From NCBI GenBank assembly GCA_019054805.1, contig JAHQIY010000003.1, positions 9,114,001 to 9,178,000 of the forward strand: 64,000 nucleotides of DNA. The letters are read 5' to 3'. The DNA comes from Brachionus manjavacas. Its lineage: Eukaryota; Rotifera; Eurotatoria; Ploima; Brachionidae. A program made the position numbers and the translations under genes. Under the pieces are notes generated by a model. That model searched no databases, was not told where the DNA came from, and worked only from the letters and a program-made list of their open reading frames with translations. Shown one piece after another: positions 23,161-34,081 of this stretch; position 1 is the first letter of the stretch; every line of letters begins with the position of its first letter.

Positions 23161-23900
23161 ACTTAAGTTAAAGTCAAAATCCAGACGATAAAAAAAATAA
23201 AAGAGAAGCTTTATAAACCAGTGTTCTAGCGAAGCAGAAGAAGTCAGCTTAAAAGGGGACCTACATATGCTACACAAGATCACTAATGCTCTATGTTGCT
23301 CTTTAATTTAAGAACAACATCAGTAAAAGACAAAGAAGGTCGTATTTTAACAATGGAAAAAGAGTAAGGACAAGGATGGGTTGAGCACTTGAGAGAAGTT
23401 CTAAATAAACCAGAATCTAAAGGGCCTTTACAATCTGAACCAGCACTGACCTCGACATTGACACACAATTACCTAGCAATAAAGAAATAAAAGTTGCGAT
23501 GAAGGCTTTGAAGAACAGAAAAGCCCATGCTATTGACGAAGTCACGGCAGAAATGTGGTTGAATCACAATAGAGATATTACTAGACCTTTTCAGCAAGAC
23601 ATGGCGGCAAGAAATCATACCTGAGGACTGGTAAAAAGGCCTAGTCAAGTTCCCTAAGAAAGGTAAATGATCTGTGACAACAGACGAGGAATAACATTGC
23701 TATCAATAGCAAGCTAGACATTCTGCAACATAATTCTGGAAAGTATCAATGTTCTCCATAAGTATCATATGGATGGTACACAAATCGAGTGTGTAAGCGA
23801 ATTCCCATACCTAAGAAGCACCGTCGGTACAGCGATGGGAACATACAGAGACATTAAGAATGGTGCAACATTGCATCAAATGTCAAAATCTGCTGAACTC
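23155..23900 (+). mobile_element. RTE-type LINE fragment
   Basis: Broken plus-strand frames give EIKVAMKALKNRKAHAIDEV, then TAEMW (compare RTE: EI..AIK.LKN.KAPGIDGITAEM), later a RGITLLSI-like stretch and VSEFPYLRSTVGTAMGTYRD (compare EF.YLGS.V...G...DI). These are RTE-clade RT and post-RT motifs. Many stops and frame changes show it is long dead. Confidence 0.65.
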
Positions 23901-23938
23901 TGAAAGTAAACAATAACTCAAATTTCTTAATATTTCTA

Positions 23939-24638
23939 AATAAATAATAATCATTTAGACCATTAAACTTTGATAGTTAAATATGTTGCATCATGTACTG
24001 AATTTTCCAAAACCTTTTTGGTTTCACTTAAATTTTAGTATTTTAACATCAATTAACCCAAATTTTATAAAATTTTTTGTGTGAAAAAAAATGTTTTTAT
24101 CCGATTGTGATCCCATTACAGCTATTAGAGAATTTGAAAAAACAATAACGCCATTTAAATGTAAAAGATGTATTGATGACTTAAAAAGGTATTATTTAAT
24201 AAAAAAGATATTCAAAAGCTATTAACTCTTAGATAACTAAAATAGTCATTGAGAAAAACGGTGACTGGTCGGATCATAATAATTGCATTGTAGTTGTGTT
24301 TTTTTAAGAATTTTTTTTCTCGTTTTTTGCGTAAAATTGCGTAAATTTCCGTCAAATTTCGTAAAAACAGTTTATCAAAGTAAAAAGAACTTTTCTTTTA
24401 AAATAAATAAGCCTTTTTTTCGGGAAATTAAATTTCTTTACTTTATTTCATTTGGAAGACAATTTAAATGTCACTAAAATAATTCCCACCACACATTCAT
24501 GTACACGAGCTATTTTTTATTTCAATGTAAAATACCAAGTTGAAGAAAAAAAATGAAAGAAATTGCAGACAATTGGCAAATATTTTTAATCTTGTTTAAT
24601 TTAAATAAATAATAATCATTTAGACCATTAAACTTTGC
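23939..24638. repeat. Pair of 35-bp direct repeats about 665 bp apart
   Basis: AAATAAATAATAATCATTTA followed by GACCATTAAACTTTG occurs at about 23939-23973 and 24604-24638. Between them lies a broken frame (start near 24089, MFLSDCDPITAIREFEK) of unknown origin and a TTGCGTAAATTTCCG-type repeat motif. The right copy is some 30 bp upstream of the ZC3H18 start codon. Confidence 0.6.
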
Positions 24639-24669
24639 CAAATAGCTAAAAATTATACCAAGAGCAAAT

Positions 24670-27600
24670 ATGTCAAGCATAGTCGAAAAAAGTCCAGCAG
24701 AGTCTTTGGATATAAACGACCAAAATGAGCTCGACTATGAAGAAGACGACCAAGTGAGTAATTCCAAAACAAAGGTTCCCAGCGAGGCCAAGCCAGCGGA
24801 TGAGAGCGATGGCGAAATCAAGTCGGACCTGGACGACGGAGAAGTCGTATGTGTTTTGATTGAATTAATTTTGAATTTAAAAAAAAAATTTAGGCAAGTC
24901 CCAGCTCCAAGCAAAGCAACAATGTTGAGGAAAAGGTGGACCGAGCAGAAGCCGAAATTCAGGAGCCAAAAGAGGAGAAAAATTCCGAAGAAGAAGGAGA
25001 AATAAATGATGGCGAAAAGGTCAAAAAAGCCTTCATTCCCAAAGTTTTGTGTAAATACTACCGACGCGGCAAATGCAACTGGGGTCGTAGCTGCAAATTT
25101 CTTCACCCTGGAGTAAACGACACCGGCAACTATAGCTTTCTCGAATTCCAGGATCCAACTGCTCAAGTGTTTGCGCAAAAAACAGCGCCTCAACTGGACC
25201 CGTCGGCAGCAATGGCTCGTCCGGCTGAGGAAAAAAGCGAGACTGCGTGGGAAAGAGCGCTCAGACAAGCCAAGGAAATGAAAGAAAAGGCCACCAAGCG
25301 CAAACAATTGGAAAAAGACCAGTTCGCTGACAAAAAAATGAATTTAAGCTTAAAAGACTTCGAGAACGAAAAAGAAAATGATGAACGCTATGTGAATGTA
25401 GAAGCCAATTACAATGTTGATGATGAGATGGAAGATCAGGAAATATTGGAATTTAAATCGAGACGAATAGAAAACAGAGATGATGACAGAGGACACTATC
25501 AATCACACCGAGCCGCAAATAAAGTAGTTTTTGATGAAAAGCATTTTTGATTTTTCTAAAAAAAATTTTAGTCCTATGACACTTATAGTCAGTCTAGGTC
25601 GAGAATGAACAAAACTTTTGACAGAAGGTCTTCATCTCCCAGAGCCAGAGCTGCTAATTTAGACAAGAATCGCGGCGACTCGTGGCATGACCCTTGGGAT
25701 AGGTAAATATTCTTTGAGCTCATTTTGTAACAGTGTTGCTTTTAGTCTTGGAATTTTTAAATTCTAAAGAAAGTCTTAAATTTTGGTAGTTCTGGTCAAC
25801 AAAAAATTCCTGTAGCCGTGATCTGAGCTTTTTTCATTTAGATTTTTTGTAATTATTGTCTCATAGAGGCCAATGATCGGAACCTCAATCTGGTTCGACC
25901 ATAAAAAGTCATATACAGTCAATCCTCGGTATAACGAGCTACTTGGGTGGAAATTTCGGAATTCGTTTTATCGAATTTTCCATATAAAACAATAGGGATT
26001 AAAAAAAATATTTAAACTAAATTTTATTAATTAAATAAATTTTTTTTTCAAAAAAATCGGTATCAGATGGTTGTTTGGTAAAGCTACTTTCAATTATAAA
26101 ATTTTCAATATTAAACAATAAATTAATTACATTAGAATTATCATTTTTTTTAGTTAAAAAATTGTTTCAGTTCATTTATTCTATCGATTGCTTCTTTTGG
26201 GCTAACCACTTGTTTATTTTACCATTGATAGTTTTCGTAGTGCTACAATTCCGCTGAAATTGAAAAGCCACCCGTCACTTGCCTTAAAGTCGCTATGACC
26301 TAACATTGCTGCAAATTTCAAAGCTTGTAGTTGAATTTGAATACCACTAATCATGATATTATTGTATTTATGAGCTTGATCAGCATCTTCCTAACTTGAA
26401 AATTGTATGCACTTTTTTCCTGGGCCGGCTATGTTCTTTCTTTATGTTCTAAAGTTTTGTATTCTTTGGCCAGCTTTGAATTAGTTATTTTTTGTTCAGA
26501 ATGTTTTTTATAATTTCCATCTTGACTTCAAGATAAATTCATATTCTCTTTTTGAAGACTTGCTATTCATTCATTTTTATCAAATAGAATTTTTAGATAA
26601 TCAAAAATTACTAATTATAGTAAAGATTTATTTACTTTTTTTTTTATCAAGGTGTTAATTAACGGATGTGATTTTTTTTCAATTCGTGATATAAAGGTTT
26701 TTTCCTTAAGTTCTGCGTGAAAAGTATATGAAAAAAAGTTAAATTTATTAAAAAAACACTCATTACTTCACTCATGCGGGATTATATTGATTTTTTTGTT
26801 GTAAACTCAATAAATTTTGAACTTAAAACCCTCCTTTGTAAAGTTTTAAATGAGCTATTCCAACGGAAAACTGTTTTTCTGTAACATTTCCGATTTCTCT
26901 TTCAAATTCTAATTAATTTAATATAACTTTTTTATGGACACTTTTTTAAAATTTTAAATACCAACGGCGAAAGGAGTTTTATTACTCAAAGTCTTTTTTT
27001 AAATATTAAATAAACTATTAATGTAATTTACGGTATTTTCTCAGATAATACCATTCTGAAATTAAAATAAACACGTTTTAATATCTCATGGACAATAGTT
27101 TATATAAGCCTTTTTGTAACTTTAATTTCTCTGGGACATTATCTAGAATATGTGAAGGGAATTAAGTGAAGAATTTTTAATAAAATTTATTTTTAAAATT
27201 ATTAATTTTTTAATATACATATTTTTAAACATCTATAAAAATAGAATAAAATCCTCTAACTATCAAGTGTAGAAAAGAATCAAAATCGCTTTTTAAAATA
27301 TTTATTATTCGAAAATCTTTCGTTATAAATTTACCATGTTTCACTTAGTTTCACATAATTTCTTGAGGACAATAAAAAATGTCACATTTAATAGCCCATT
27401 TAATATTAAATAAGGAAATAGTATTTTTTTTATTAGGACCAATTGTCATTACTTTTAATTTTAATATCTGACAGATTTTAAAATATATTTAAAGGCGCAA
27501 ATGTTTTTTAAACATAAGCACTTTCATAATGAATATTAACTAAAGAATTATATTTTTTGCATTATCAAAGAAAAAAAATTCTAATTTATTTTCAAATTTT

Positions 27601-28877
27601 TTTTTTATTATAGCAAAAAATTCCTTTCACAACTTTAACGCAACTAAATATTTGAAAGTAAAAATGATAACAAAGTTTAGTCTTCTAAAGTTAATCAATC
27701 ATTCAAAAATTAATCTTTTCTTTCCTGGCGGATAGAAATTTTTTATCCGCTAGGAAAAAAAAGGCTACAAAACCCGCTGAGTGTGGAAAAATCTTCAAAA
27801 TATCTCTGCAATGAACGTTTAAACCTCTTTCATCATAAAAATAAGTGGACCGGTTTCGACTGGGTAATAATTGCGGTGTAGAATTAATAATTTAATAAAT
27901 TTAATTTTCATATTATAAACTAAGACACTCTTTTAGACCATGCAGTATTATCACCTGTTAAGGGCCGCATTAAACCCTGAAATTCTTGGTCCAATGTATC
28001 GTCAAGACTTGAGTTTTAGAAAAAAAAAATAATTTTTTTTATTATTCATTTGATCCAGTTCCAAGAATTAAGAATTTAAAAAAAGTAAAAAAAATTGATT
28101 TTTTATTTTCAGTCTTAAATTCATTTGTGGCTTAAAAAAAAGTTGTTTAAAATGCTTAGTTGTCCACAATTTTAGTGACTTTGACTAGGGCACCATAATA
28201 ACCTGGAATGGCAAAAAATCATGTGAAAATCATTTTAATTTGACTTTATTTTGGGACTTAAAAAAACAACTCTGCTTAAAAACAATTTGTTTCTGCTATC
28301 AAGTTAACCATTTTTTAGATCTAGAACAGGCCGAAAAGGACAAGAAAGACGAAGATCGGATAGCTACAGTTCGTCAAGCTCAAGGTCTAGATCGAGATCA
28401 AGAAACAGATCTGCCAGCAGAAGTTCCTATTCGAGCCGTAGCTCGTATAGCTCGCGAAGCAGTTCCAGATCCTCAAGATCCAGATCTGTCTCATACCGTG
28501 GAAAAAAAAGTTCGGATAAGGCTAAAAAAGAATTGCCAGCGGCAAAGCCTTTGCCTGGGCGTCAAGTTTCCGATCTGTCCTTGAAGAAAGCAATTGGTAC
28601 GAAGCGTAAAACAAGAAGCAGAAGCAATTCATCAGCTAGTAGCTACTCGTCAAGTAAGTCAGATGTGTCATCGACATCAGGATCGAGTGATGAAGCGTCC
28701 TACAGTGATGAGGAAAAACGAACCAAGTCTAAGAGGTCGTTGGACTCGAAGCAGTCTGAGGCTAAGCGGGCCAAATTGTCGCCGAGCAAAGCCAAGGGCG
28801 ATAAAAAGCAAATGATCAAAGATCAACTAAAACTTTTGGAGAGTGCTTTGAGTAAAAAGAAAGCAATGGCTAAGTGA
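24670..28877 (+). CDS. ZC3H18: ZC3H18-like CCCH zinc-finger protein
   Basis: ZC3H18 links the nuclear cap-binding complex to RNA processing and decay factors. Exon 1 (24670-24849) is acidic: MSSIVEKSPAESLDINDQNE. Exon 2 (about 24894-25520) carries the CCCH finger CKYYRRGKCNWGRSCKFLH followed by PGVNDTGNY, the hallmark of the ZC3H18 finger, then a charged coiled-coil-like region (WERALRQAKEMKEKATKRK). Exon 3 (about 25572-25701) reads SRSRMNKTFDRRSSSPRARA and ends SWHDPWDR. After a 2.6-kb intron, the last exon (about 28320-28877) encodes a long RS/SR tract (RSRSRSRNRS, SYSSRSSYSSRSS) and the conserved C-terminus KKQMIKDQLKLLESALSKKK before TGA. The long intron holds a pogo-type fragment, a SINE-like repeat and a hAT-like MITE. 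The gene appears intact. Confidence 0.88.
25917..26600 (-). pseudogene. pogo/Tigger-type DNA transposon fragment
   Basis: The left end reads CAGTCAATCCTCGGTATAAC, the style of a Tc1/pogo-type TIR. The minus strand encodes a piece of the CENP-B/Tc5-type DNA-binding domain, LQALKFAAMLGHSDFKASDG followed by WLFNFSGI (compare ALEFAKKLG..DFKAS.GWL..F). The DDE domain that should lie between this domain and the left end is missing, so it is an internally deleted, dead copy in the long ZC3H18 intron. The right end could not be placed. Confidence 0.55.
27768..27885 (+). repeat. SINE-like repeat, copy 1
   Basis: GGCTACAAAACCCGCTGA, AAAATCTTCAAAATATCTCT and ACTGGGTAATAATTGCGGTG align in order with the copy at 44.6 kb. 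No ORF. It lies in the last ZC3H18 intron. Confidence 0.55.
28139..28274. mobile_element. hAT-like MITE, copy 4, with 8-bp target duplication
   Basis: The left end AAAGTTGTTTAAAATGC is a decayed form of the family's CAGAGTTGTTTAAAA; the right end is AAAAACAACTCTG. The 8-mer CTTAAAAA flanks it on both sides (28131-28138 and 28275-28282), an 8-bp duplication as hAT elements make. It ends only about 45 bp before the last ZC3H18 exon. Confidence 0.7.
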
Positions 28878-29233
28878 GCCCAATTGTTAACGATCTAAAA
28901 TCGTTATGTTTATAAATGTTGATTTATTTTTAAAATAATATTTTTTGTTAATTCTTGTTATGGGCAGTTTGTCTCTAGTCCTGGAGATGGCCTTGTTTGT
29001 CAAGTTTATAAAACATAATTAAACTTAAGTTAGAAATTAATTTAAAAATTTTTGAAAAATAAAACTATTATTTAGTAGATGATTTTTATTTAATCTCAAT
29101 CAAGAAAATATTTTTTTCACTCTAAAAGATATTTAAATTAAAAACTATACTTAAAAAAGCAATTTTTTTTAAGAAGCAATTTTTTTAAGGAAATTAAGAT
29201 CGGTATCACAAAAATACTCCTAATATTAAGATA

Positions 29234-30644
29234 CCGTATTCCCTCGATTTTTATCCCGGCACAAAACCAAAAAAGTCTTTTTTGTCCGATGGGATAAACA
29301 CGTTTTTGTGGCCAATTTTTTTAAGTTTTTTGTGACGGGACAACACATGTTTGTACCGGGTCAAAATCTGAATTTGTACCATGGTATAAAAAATGTTAAG
29401 TTACTTTTTGAGAAAAAAAGCAAAATTTAAACAAAGAAACATTTTTTTAATGTAAGAAAAAAAATCCTCAATTGAATAACTCTAAAAGAAAAAAAAGATG
29501 CATGAAATTTTTTATTTAAATTTGTTTTTTCTTTAGTCCTTTTCTTTAAAAAAATAACTTCACCTCTGATTAATAAATCCCCTGGCTATCAGAAGGTAAT
29601 TGAGTGGCTCTCTGAAATTTGGAATGAATTTAGTCCATCGATAATAAGATCATCTTTTGATGTGTGTGGAATAACATCGAGTAACCAAGATGATTTTCAC
29701 TCAAGTTTACGACATGTGTTGGAAAGAGGTCTTATCAATGAATATGTCGACAATGATGAAGGAGAAGGCGATATAAATGGATTTAATAGTGAAGAATTAA
29801 ATGAACAAGAAGAATCAGATAATAGTTTACTAACAAGTTTTAAAGTCGACAATGAAACAAAGGTTTATACATTTTCTGATGAAATGGACGAGTCTGATTC
29901 TATTGATAAGCATGAAAGCGATAGCAGTTTTCTAAGTATTGATCTTAGTCTAAGTTAGGATGAAAATGAATTAGAAAGTAAAAATGAAGCTCCTGAAAGA
30001 CAAAATAATGTCGTCTTAGCTAATAACAAAAAAATGTGCTTTATTCGGAAAAAATGTCACTAAGAAAAAGAAAAAACCTAGAAGATTCTGAAAGTGAATC
30101 TGATCATACTGATATTGGCCAAATGTCGAGGAATAAAAAAAATGGTCAAGTGGTAAAACTAAAAAAATTAGTTAATTCTAGTGATAAGTCATTCAAATAT
30201 AGAAAAGAAAAAAAAAACTACCATTAACTCTTGAATAAGGCGGTTGTATAATTAAAATATCTTTCTTTCTGCTCTTTTTAAAACATTTTCTTTGATTATT
30301 TAAAGAAACTTAGTCAAATTTTGTTAAATGTTGTCCTTCGTTTGATATATAATTAATGTTTAAAATATATTTTAATTTATTTATCTTTTTTTCTTAGTTT
30401 TTCTAAGTTTTTTGGTAAAATTTTCGCCTTAATTTTGTTAATTAATTATTTAAAAATAAATTTTTTCATTCATTTTAATATTCTTTTTTTATACCATGGT
30501 ACAAATTCGGATTTGTACCAGGTACAAACATGTGTTGTCCCGTCACAAAAAACTTAAAAAAATTGGCCACAAAAACGTGTTCATCCCATGGGACAAAACC
30601 GAAAATCGTATTTTGTCCCTGGGATAAAAATCGAGGGAATACGG
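29234..30644 (+). mobile_element. pogo/Tigger-type DNA transposon, internally deleted, long TIRs
   Basis: Ends CCGTATTCCCTCGATTTTTA and its inverse, each preceded or followed by TA. The TIRs are about 160 bp (29234-29398 and 30488-30644) and carry matching blocks such as GGTATAAAAA/TTTTTTATACC and GACGGGACAACACATGTT. Between them, on the plus strand, frames give KVIEWLSEIWNEFSPSIIRS, SFDVCGI, then acidic stretches: the C-terminal part of pogo/Tigger (DDE_1) transposases (..W....W..IS...I..SF..CGI). The DNA-binding and most of the DDE region are absent, so this is a non-autonomous derivative. Confidence 0.75.
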
Positions 30645-30949
30645 TAATAATTAATTAACACTATATTTAATAGCCGTACAATATTTTAAACCTATTCGCA
30701 CATTTTATTAAATTTTTTTTAACTAAACTAATTTTAGACAGAGTACCGAAATTTTTTAACAGATAAAAAAATAAAATAAATATTTAAAAAAATTATTTGT
30801 TTATCTTCGACGAGCTAATGTACCTTCAGAATAAAAATTTAAAATCAGAAAAAAAAGAAACCAAAAGAAATAAGATAAAAACGATCTATTGAAAAGGCTA
30901 GAAGTTAAATATTAAAATATTTAATAGTGCAAGAAAAAAGTAGAAATTG

Positions 30950-31480
30950 TAAGGCAACTATTACAAAATGAGGTCGGTAATCGGATATATCTTTATTCGG
31001 AGCCTTTTTTATATTTTTTCACCAGTCTGACGGCTAATGGAACCTAATGACTCAGTCCTTTCCTGACATATCTCCCATCCAACTCCAAAAGCTGATTCGA
31101 CACAGTTAGTTTTTAAGGCCCTATGGTGTTAAATGGTGAAGGGAAAGTTGTATTCAGCTTCAAATAGATCAAAATGCTGAATTTTGAATAACTTTCATTT
31201 TTTTAATACAAGTTTATGAGAAAAAATTTAAACAAGGAAAAGAATAATCCAAGATTGATCTTATCAAGAATTTGGAGAGATTAATAAATTTTTTTGGTTT
31301 TAGACCCCGATTCCTATTTGAGAGATATTTTATTATATTAAGTATTGAATTACAGCGCTCTTTTAATTCATCCACCATTTGACCAAAAGTATGTTTTGAG
31401 TCCAATGTGATACCTAGGAATTTGACTTTTTCATCATTATCTTAGTTGTTACCATTAATTTTAAGGTCAAGATATATTTT
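30950..31480 (-). mobile_element. LINE 3' fragment (same family as 54.3-56.3 kb)
   Basis: The minus strand reads ELKERCNSILNIIKYLSNR, LIRSILDYSFPCLNFFS, matching EIKERCNKRLNIIKILSNK and LVGSILDYSFPCLNSFS of the LINE at 54.5 kb. Frames are broken. Confidence 0.6.
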
Positions 31481-31499
31481 AATATTTTTCAAAGATCAT

Positions 31500-33240
31500 T
31501 TAACATGACTTTTAGTTTTCAGTTTCTACAATCCACTAAATATTGAGCGCCCTTACAACTTTTTAAGAAAAAGTTAAATCAGTAATAAAGAAAAAGTTGA
31601 TATCTCAAGGATATATGGAAAATTTATAATAGGAGGTGATTTGAATGCGAAGACTAAAAATTTAAGTTGTCTTGGAGAAAATTCTTAACAAACTCAACCT
31701 CTCAGTATTTAATTACAAGACACCTACACAGAAATTTAAATTTAAAACAGATTTTTGAATATGAATATAAAAGTGGGACTTTGGTCTGATATGAGAATCA
31801 GATGAAGAAGAATAACCAACGGGTTATTAGACTATAGCAGTGTCATTAGCCGCCAATTGCTGAGATCTGAATTTGTCAAACTTGTCAATGCATCTATTGA
31901 AGTTGCAGAAACGACAGCGTCCGGTAACTCATTCCATTAGGATACTACTCTGTTTGTGAAGAAGTTTTCTCTTGGCTTTGACAAGCAGAGTTGCTTACTG
32001 AGTCTTGGTTTTTTTTTTACTGACAATTCAGAAATCCCCTCTTTTCCTTCTACTTTCAGGCGAAGGGATACCAATTTTTGCTAATCTTGAGAGATAATTG
32101 AGATTTCTGAGACCAGGAACTAGATTGGTAGCTCTTCATTTGACTTTTCCCAGCTTTTTAATGTCCTTCTTTTGCAAAGGATTCCAAAATAATGTACAGT
32201 ATTCAAGATGCGGTCTTACAAACGCAGTGTAGAATCTTCTAAAGTTGTCTGTTTTCCAGAATTTAAAAGCATTTTTGAGTTGAGCAAGGACTCCACGGAC
32301 TCGATTTTATGATGTATTATTTTTTTTACCATCTTCACTTTCATATAGACTTCTAAGTTCTAATAGATGATGATGTGTTGAGTGGTCATTTTCTTATCCA
32401 AGCAAATATATTAGTTGAGCATGTTATCCAAGTTAATTCAGTTGCTCGAATTTAGACTCGAATTTAATAGAAGTAAATGGAGACTCTACCAAGATTTACT
32501 TAAGTCGTTAAGCAAGCATAATAGTTCTACAAGAAACAATGACGAAATAAATAAACGCATCTCAAAAAATATCATTCAAAATGCTCAAAAAAGTATCCAC
32601 CTCCATTCTAAGAAGTTTTTCAATTCTAGCTTACCAAAAAATATTGAAATATTGATTAAGGAACTAAGAAAGAAGACTGAAAAAGAAGACTTTTCCAAAA
32701 ATCTAGATATGGCAAGTTTTAGAAATAATTGCGTAATTATTTTTTCAAATTTTAACATGCTTAAGCATTGAGTTTTAATGAAACAACGTAATTTCAAAAT
32801 TTCAAAAAAGTTAAAAAGAAAAAAAAACTTGCCATATCCTTCTCTAAAAATAGTTTTTAACAAGCTTAAAATCTAAGCTATGCCTCAGTTTCAAAGAATT
32901 TTTATCCAAAACTGGCTCCAGTAAAACAGGAAAGAATCATCTGTCAAGTAGGCCTTTTTGGGAGAAAATAAATCAGTAATAATAGGCTCGGATCAAAAAA
33001 ATGTTTAAGAAAGAATCCATAAGTATTTAAAGATGGTAACAAAATTAAATACGGACATATATAAAGGAAAAATCTTTGGCGATCCATTAGCCACAACTTT
33101 TAGTCCTCACCTCGATTTTTTTAATCTGAGGAAAATTGTGAAGTATCACAAGAAATATGAGGAAATGCAAATGGTCATCTAAGTTATTAATACCCTATTT
33201 AAGCAGATGTTCCGCAAGGATCAGTAATTAGTCCTTGGAC
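31500..33240 (+). mobile_element. LINE with endonuclease and RT remnants, interrupted by another LINE
   Basis: Near 31610-31660 the plus strand reads KFIIGGDLNAKTKNL, the APE-type endonuclease GDLNA motif. From 32415 a linker-like frame (KWRLYQDLLKSLSKHNSSTR) follows, and near 33205-33235 VPQGSVISP, the RT block. A minus-strand CR1-like fragment lies between endonuclease and linker, so it was inserted later. All frames are broken. Confidence 0.5.
31785..32345 (-). mobile_element. CR1/L2-like LINE 3' fragment nested in a plus-strand LINE
   Basis: The minus strand reads LKNAFKFWKTDNFRRFYTAF, VRPHLEYCTLFWNPLQKKDI, then RATNLVPGLRNLNYLSRLAK, the characteristic C-terminal part of CR1/L2 ORF2. Several stops. 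Confidence 0.6.
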
Positions 33241-33728
33241 GAAAATCTTATTTAAAAAATATTTTAGATTAAAGATAAAATACTTTTTTCTTATTAATTT
33301 TTTTGAGGTTCCCGAGTTCGTAGATTCGAGTCGAAATGAAAAATCAGATAAGATTAAAGTACGGAACTTCTAAATTTTAATTAAGGCTAAATAAAAGCCT
33401 TAATTAAAATTTTTCTGGAATATGTGTAATTATTCTAGAAAAAAATATCACCGAATGATCCAAATTCTTCAAATAAAAAAGAATTTCTATTTGAAAATAT
33501 TCTTTCTCTTTCTTTTAGTTAAAAAATTTCAAACACGATTCAAATTTTGGTATAAAAGATTTAAAATTGAATGTAAATTTTATGATTTTATAGAAACTTT
33601 GATTAGATAAAAATAAAAAACTTATTGAAAAAATTAGTTAATTAGTTTTGAATCTTTTATCATTCATTGTTTTAATGATTTTAATTATATTTTGTTTAAA
33701 ATGCTAATATTTTGAAAGAAGTGCTGAA

Positions 33729-33800
33729 TCCGTGATAGTATAGTGGTGAGTATCCCCGCCTGTCACGCGGGAGACCGGGGTTCAATTCCCCGTCACGGAG
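33729..33800 (+). tRNA. tRNA-Asp (GTC)
   Basis: A complete cloverleaf: acceptor TCCGTGA/TCACGGA, D arm with A-box-like TAGTATAGTGGTGAGTA, anticodon arm CCCGC-CTGTCAC-GCGGG with anticodon GTC, T arm CGGGGTTCAATTCCCCG. No intron. A T-run (33802-33809) follows as RNA polymerase III terminator. Confidence 0.95.
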
Positions 33801-33864
33801 CTTTTTTTTGAAAGTAAATCCAAAAAAATACTTTAAGATGTTGTATTATCAGATTAAAAACAGA

Positions 33865-33936
33865 TCCCGCGTGGTCTAGTGGTTAGGATTTGACGCTCTC
33901 ACCGTCAAGGCCCGGGTTCAATTCCCGGCACGGGAA
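33865..33936 (+). tRNA. tRNA-Glu (CTC)
   Basis: Cloverleaf with acceptor TCCCGCG/CACGGGA (one C-A mismatch at the sixth pair), D arm GGTCTAGTGGTTAGGAT, anticodon arm TTGACG-CTCTCAC-CGTCAA with anticodon CTC, and T arm CCGGGTTCAATTCCCGG. A short T-run follows near 33941. It lies 64 bp after the tRNA-Asp gene on the same strand. Confidence 0.93.
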
Positions 33937-34081
33937 AATATTTTTATTCGAAAATTATTTGATCACTTTTCAGCTGATTAAAATTGCTTAGAGACTATCG
34001 CAGATAATTTATCTTTGAATGATTACATTTTTGAGAATAAGTGTAGATTTATTTTTTAAATTTTTGTTGTTGGAGCCTAAA

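Noticed and set aside
24089-24290. Exon-like frame MFLSDCDPITAIREFEK with a possible downstream exon
   Set aside because: No choice of donor and acceptor that I tried joins the two parts without a stop; likely a broken remnant.
24735-25307. 190-codon minus-strand frame opposite ZC3H18
   Set aside because: It mirrors the coding bias of ZC3H18, crosses one of its introns, and has no recognisable domain.
33422-33610. 62-codon frame before the tRNA genes
   Set aside because: Low-complexity Phe/Lys/Ile composition typical of chance frames in A+T-rich DNA.
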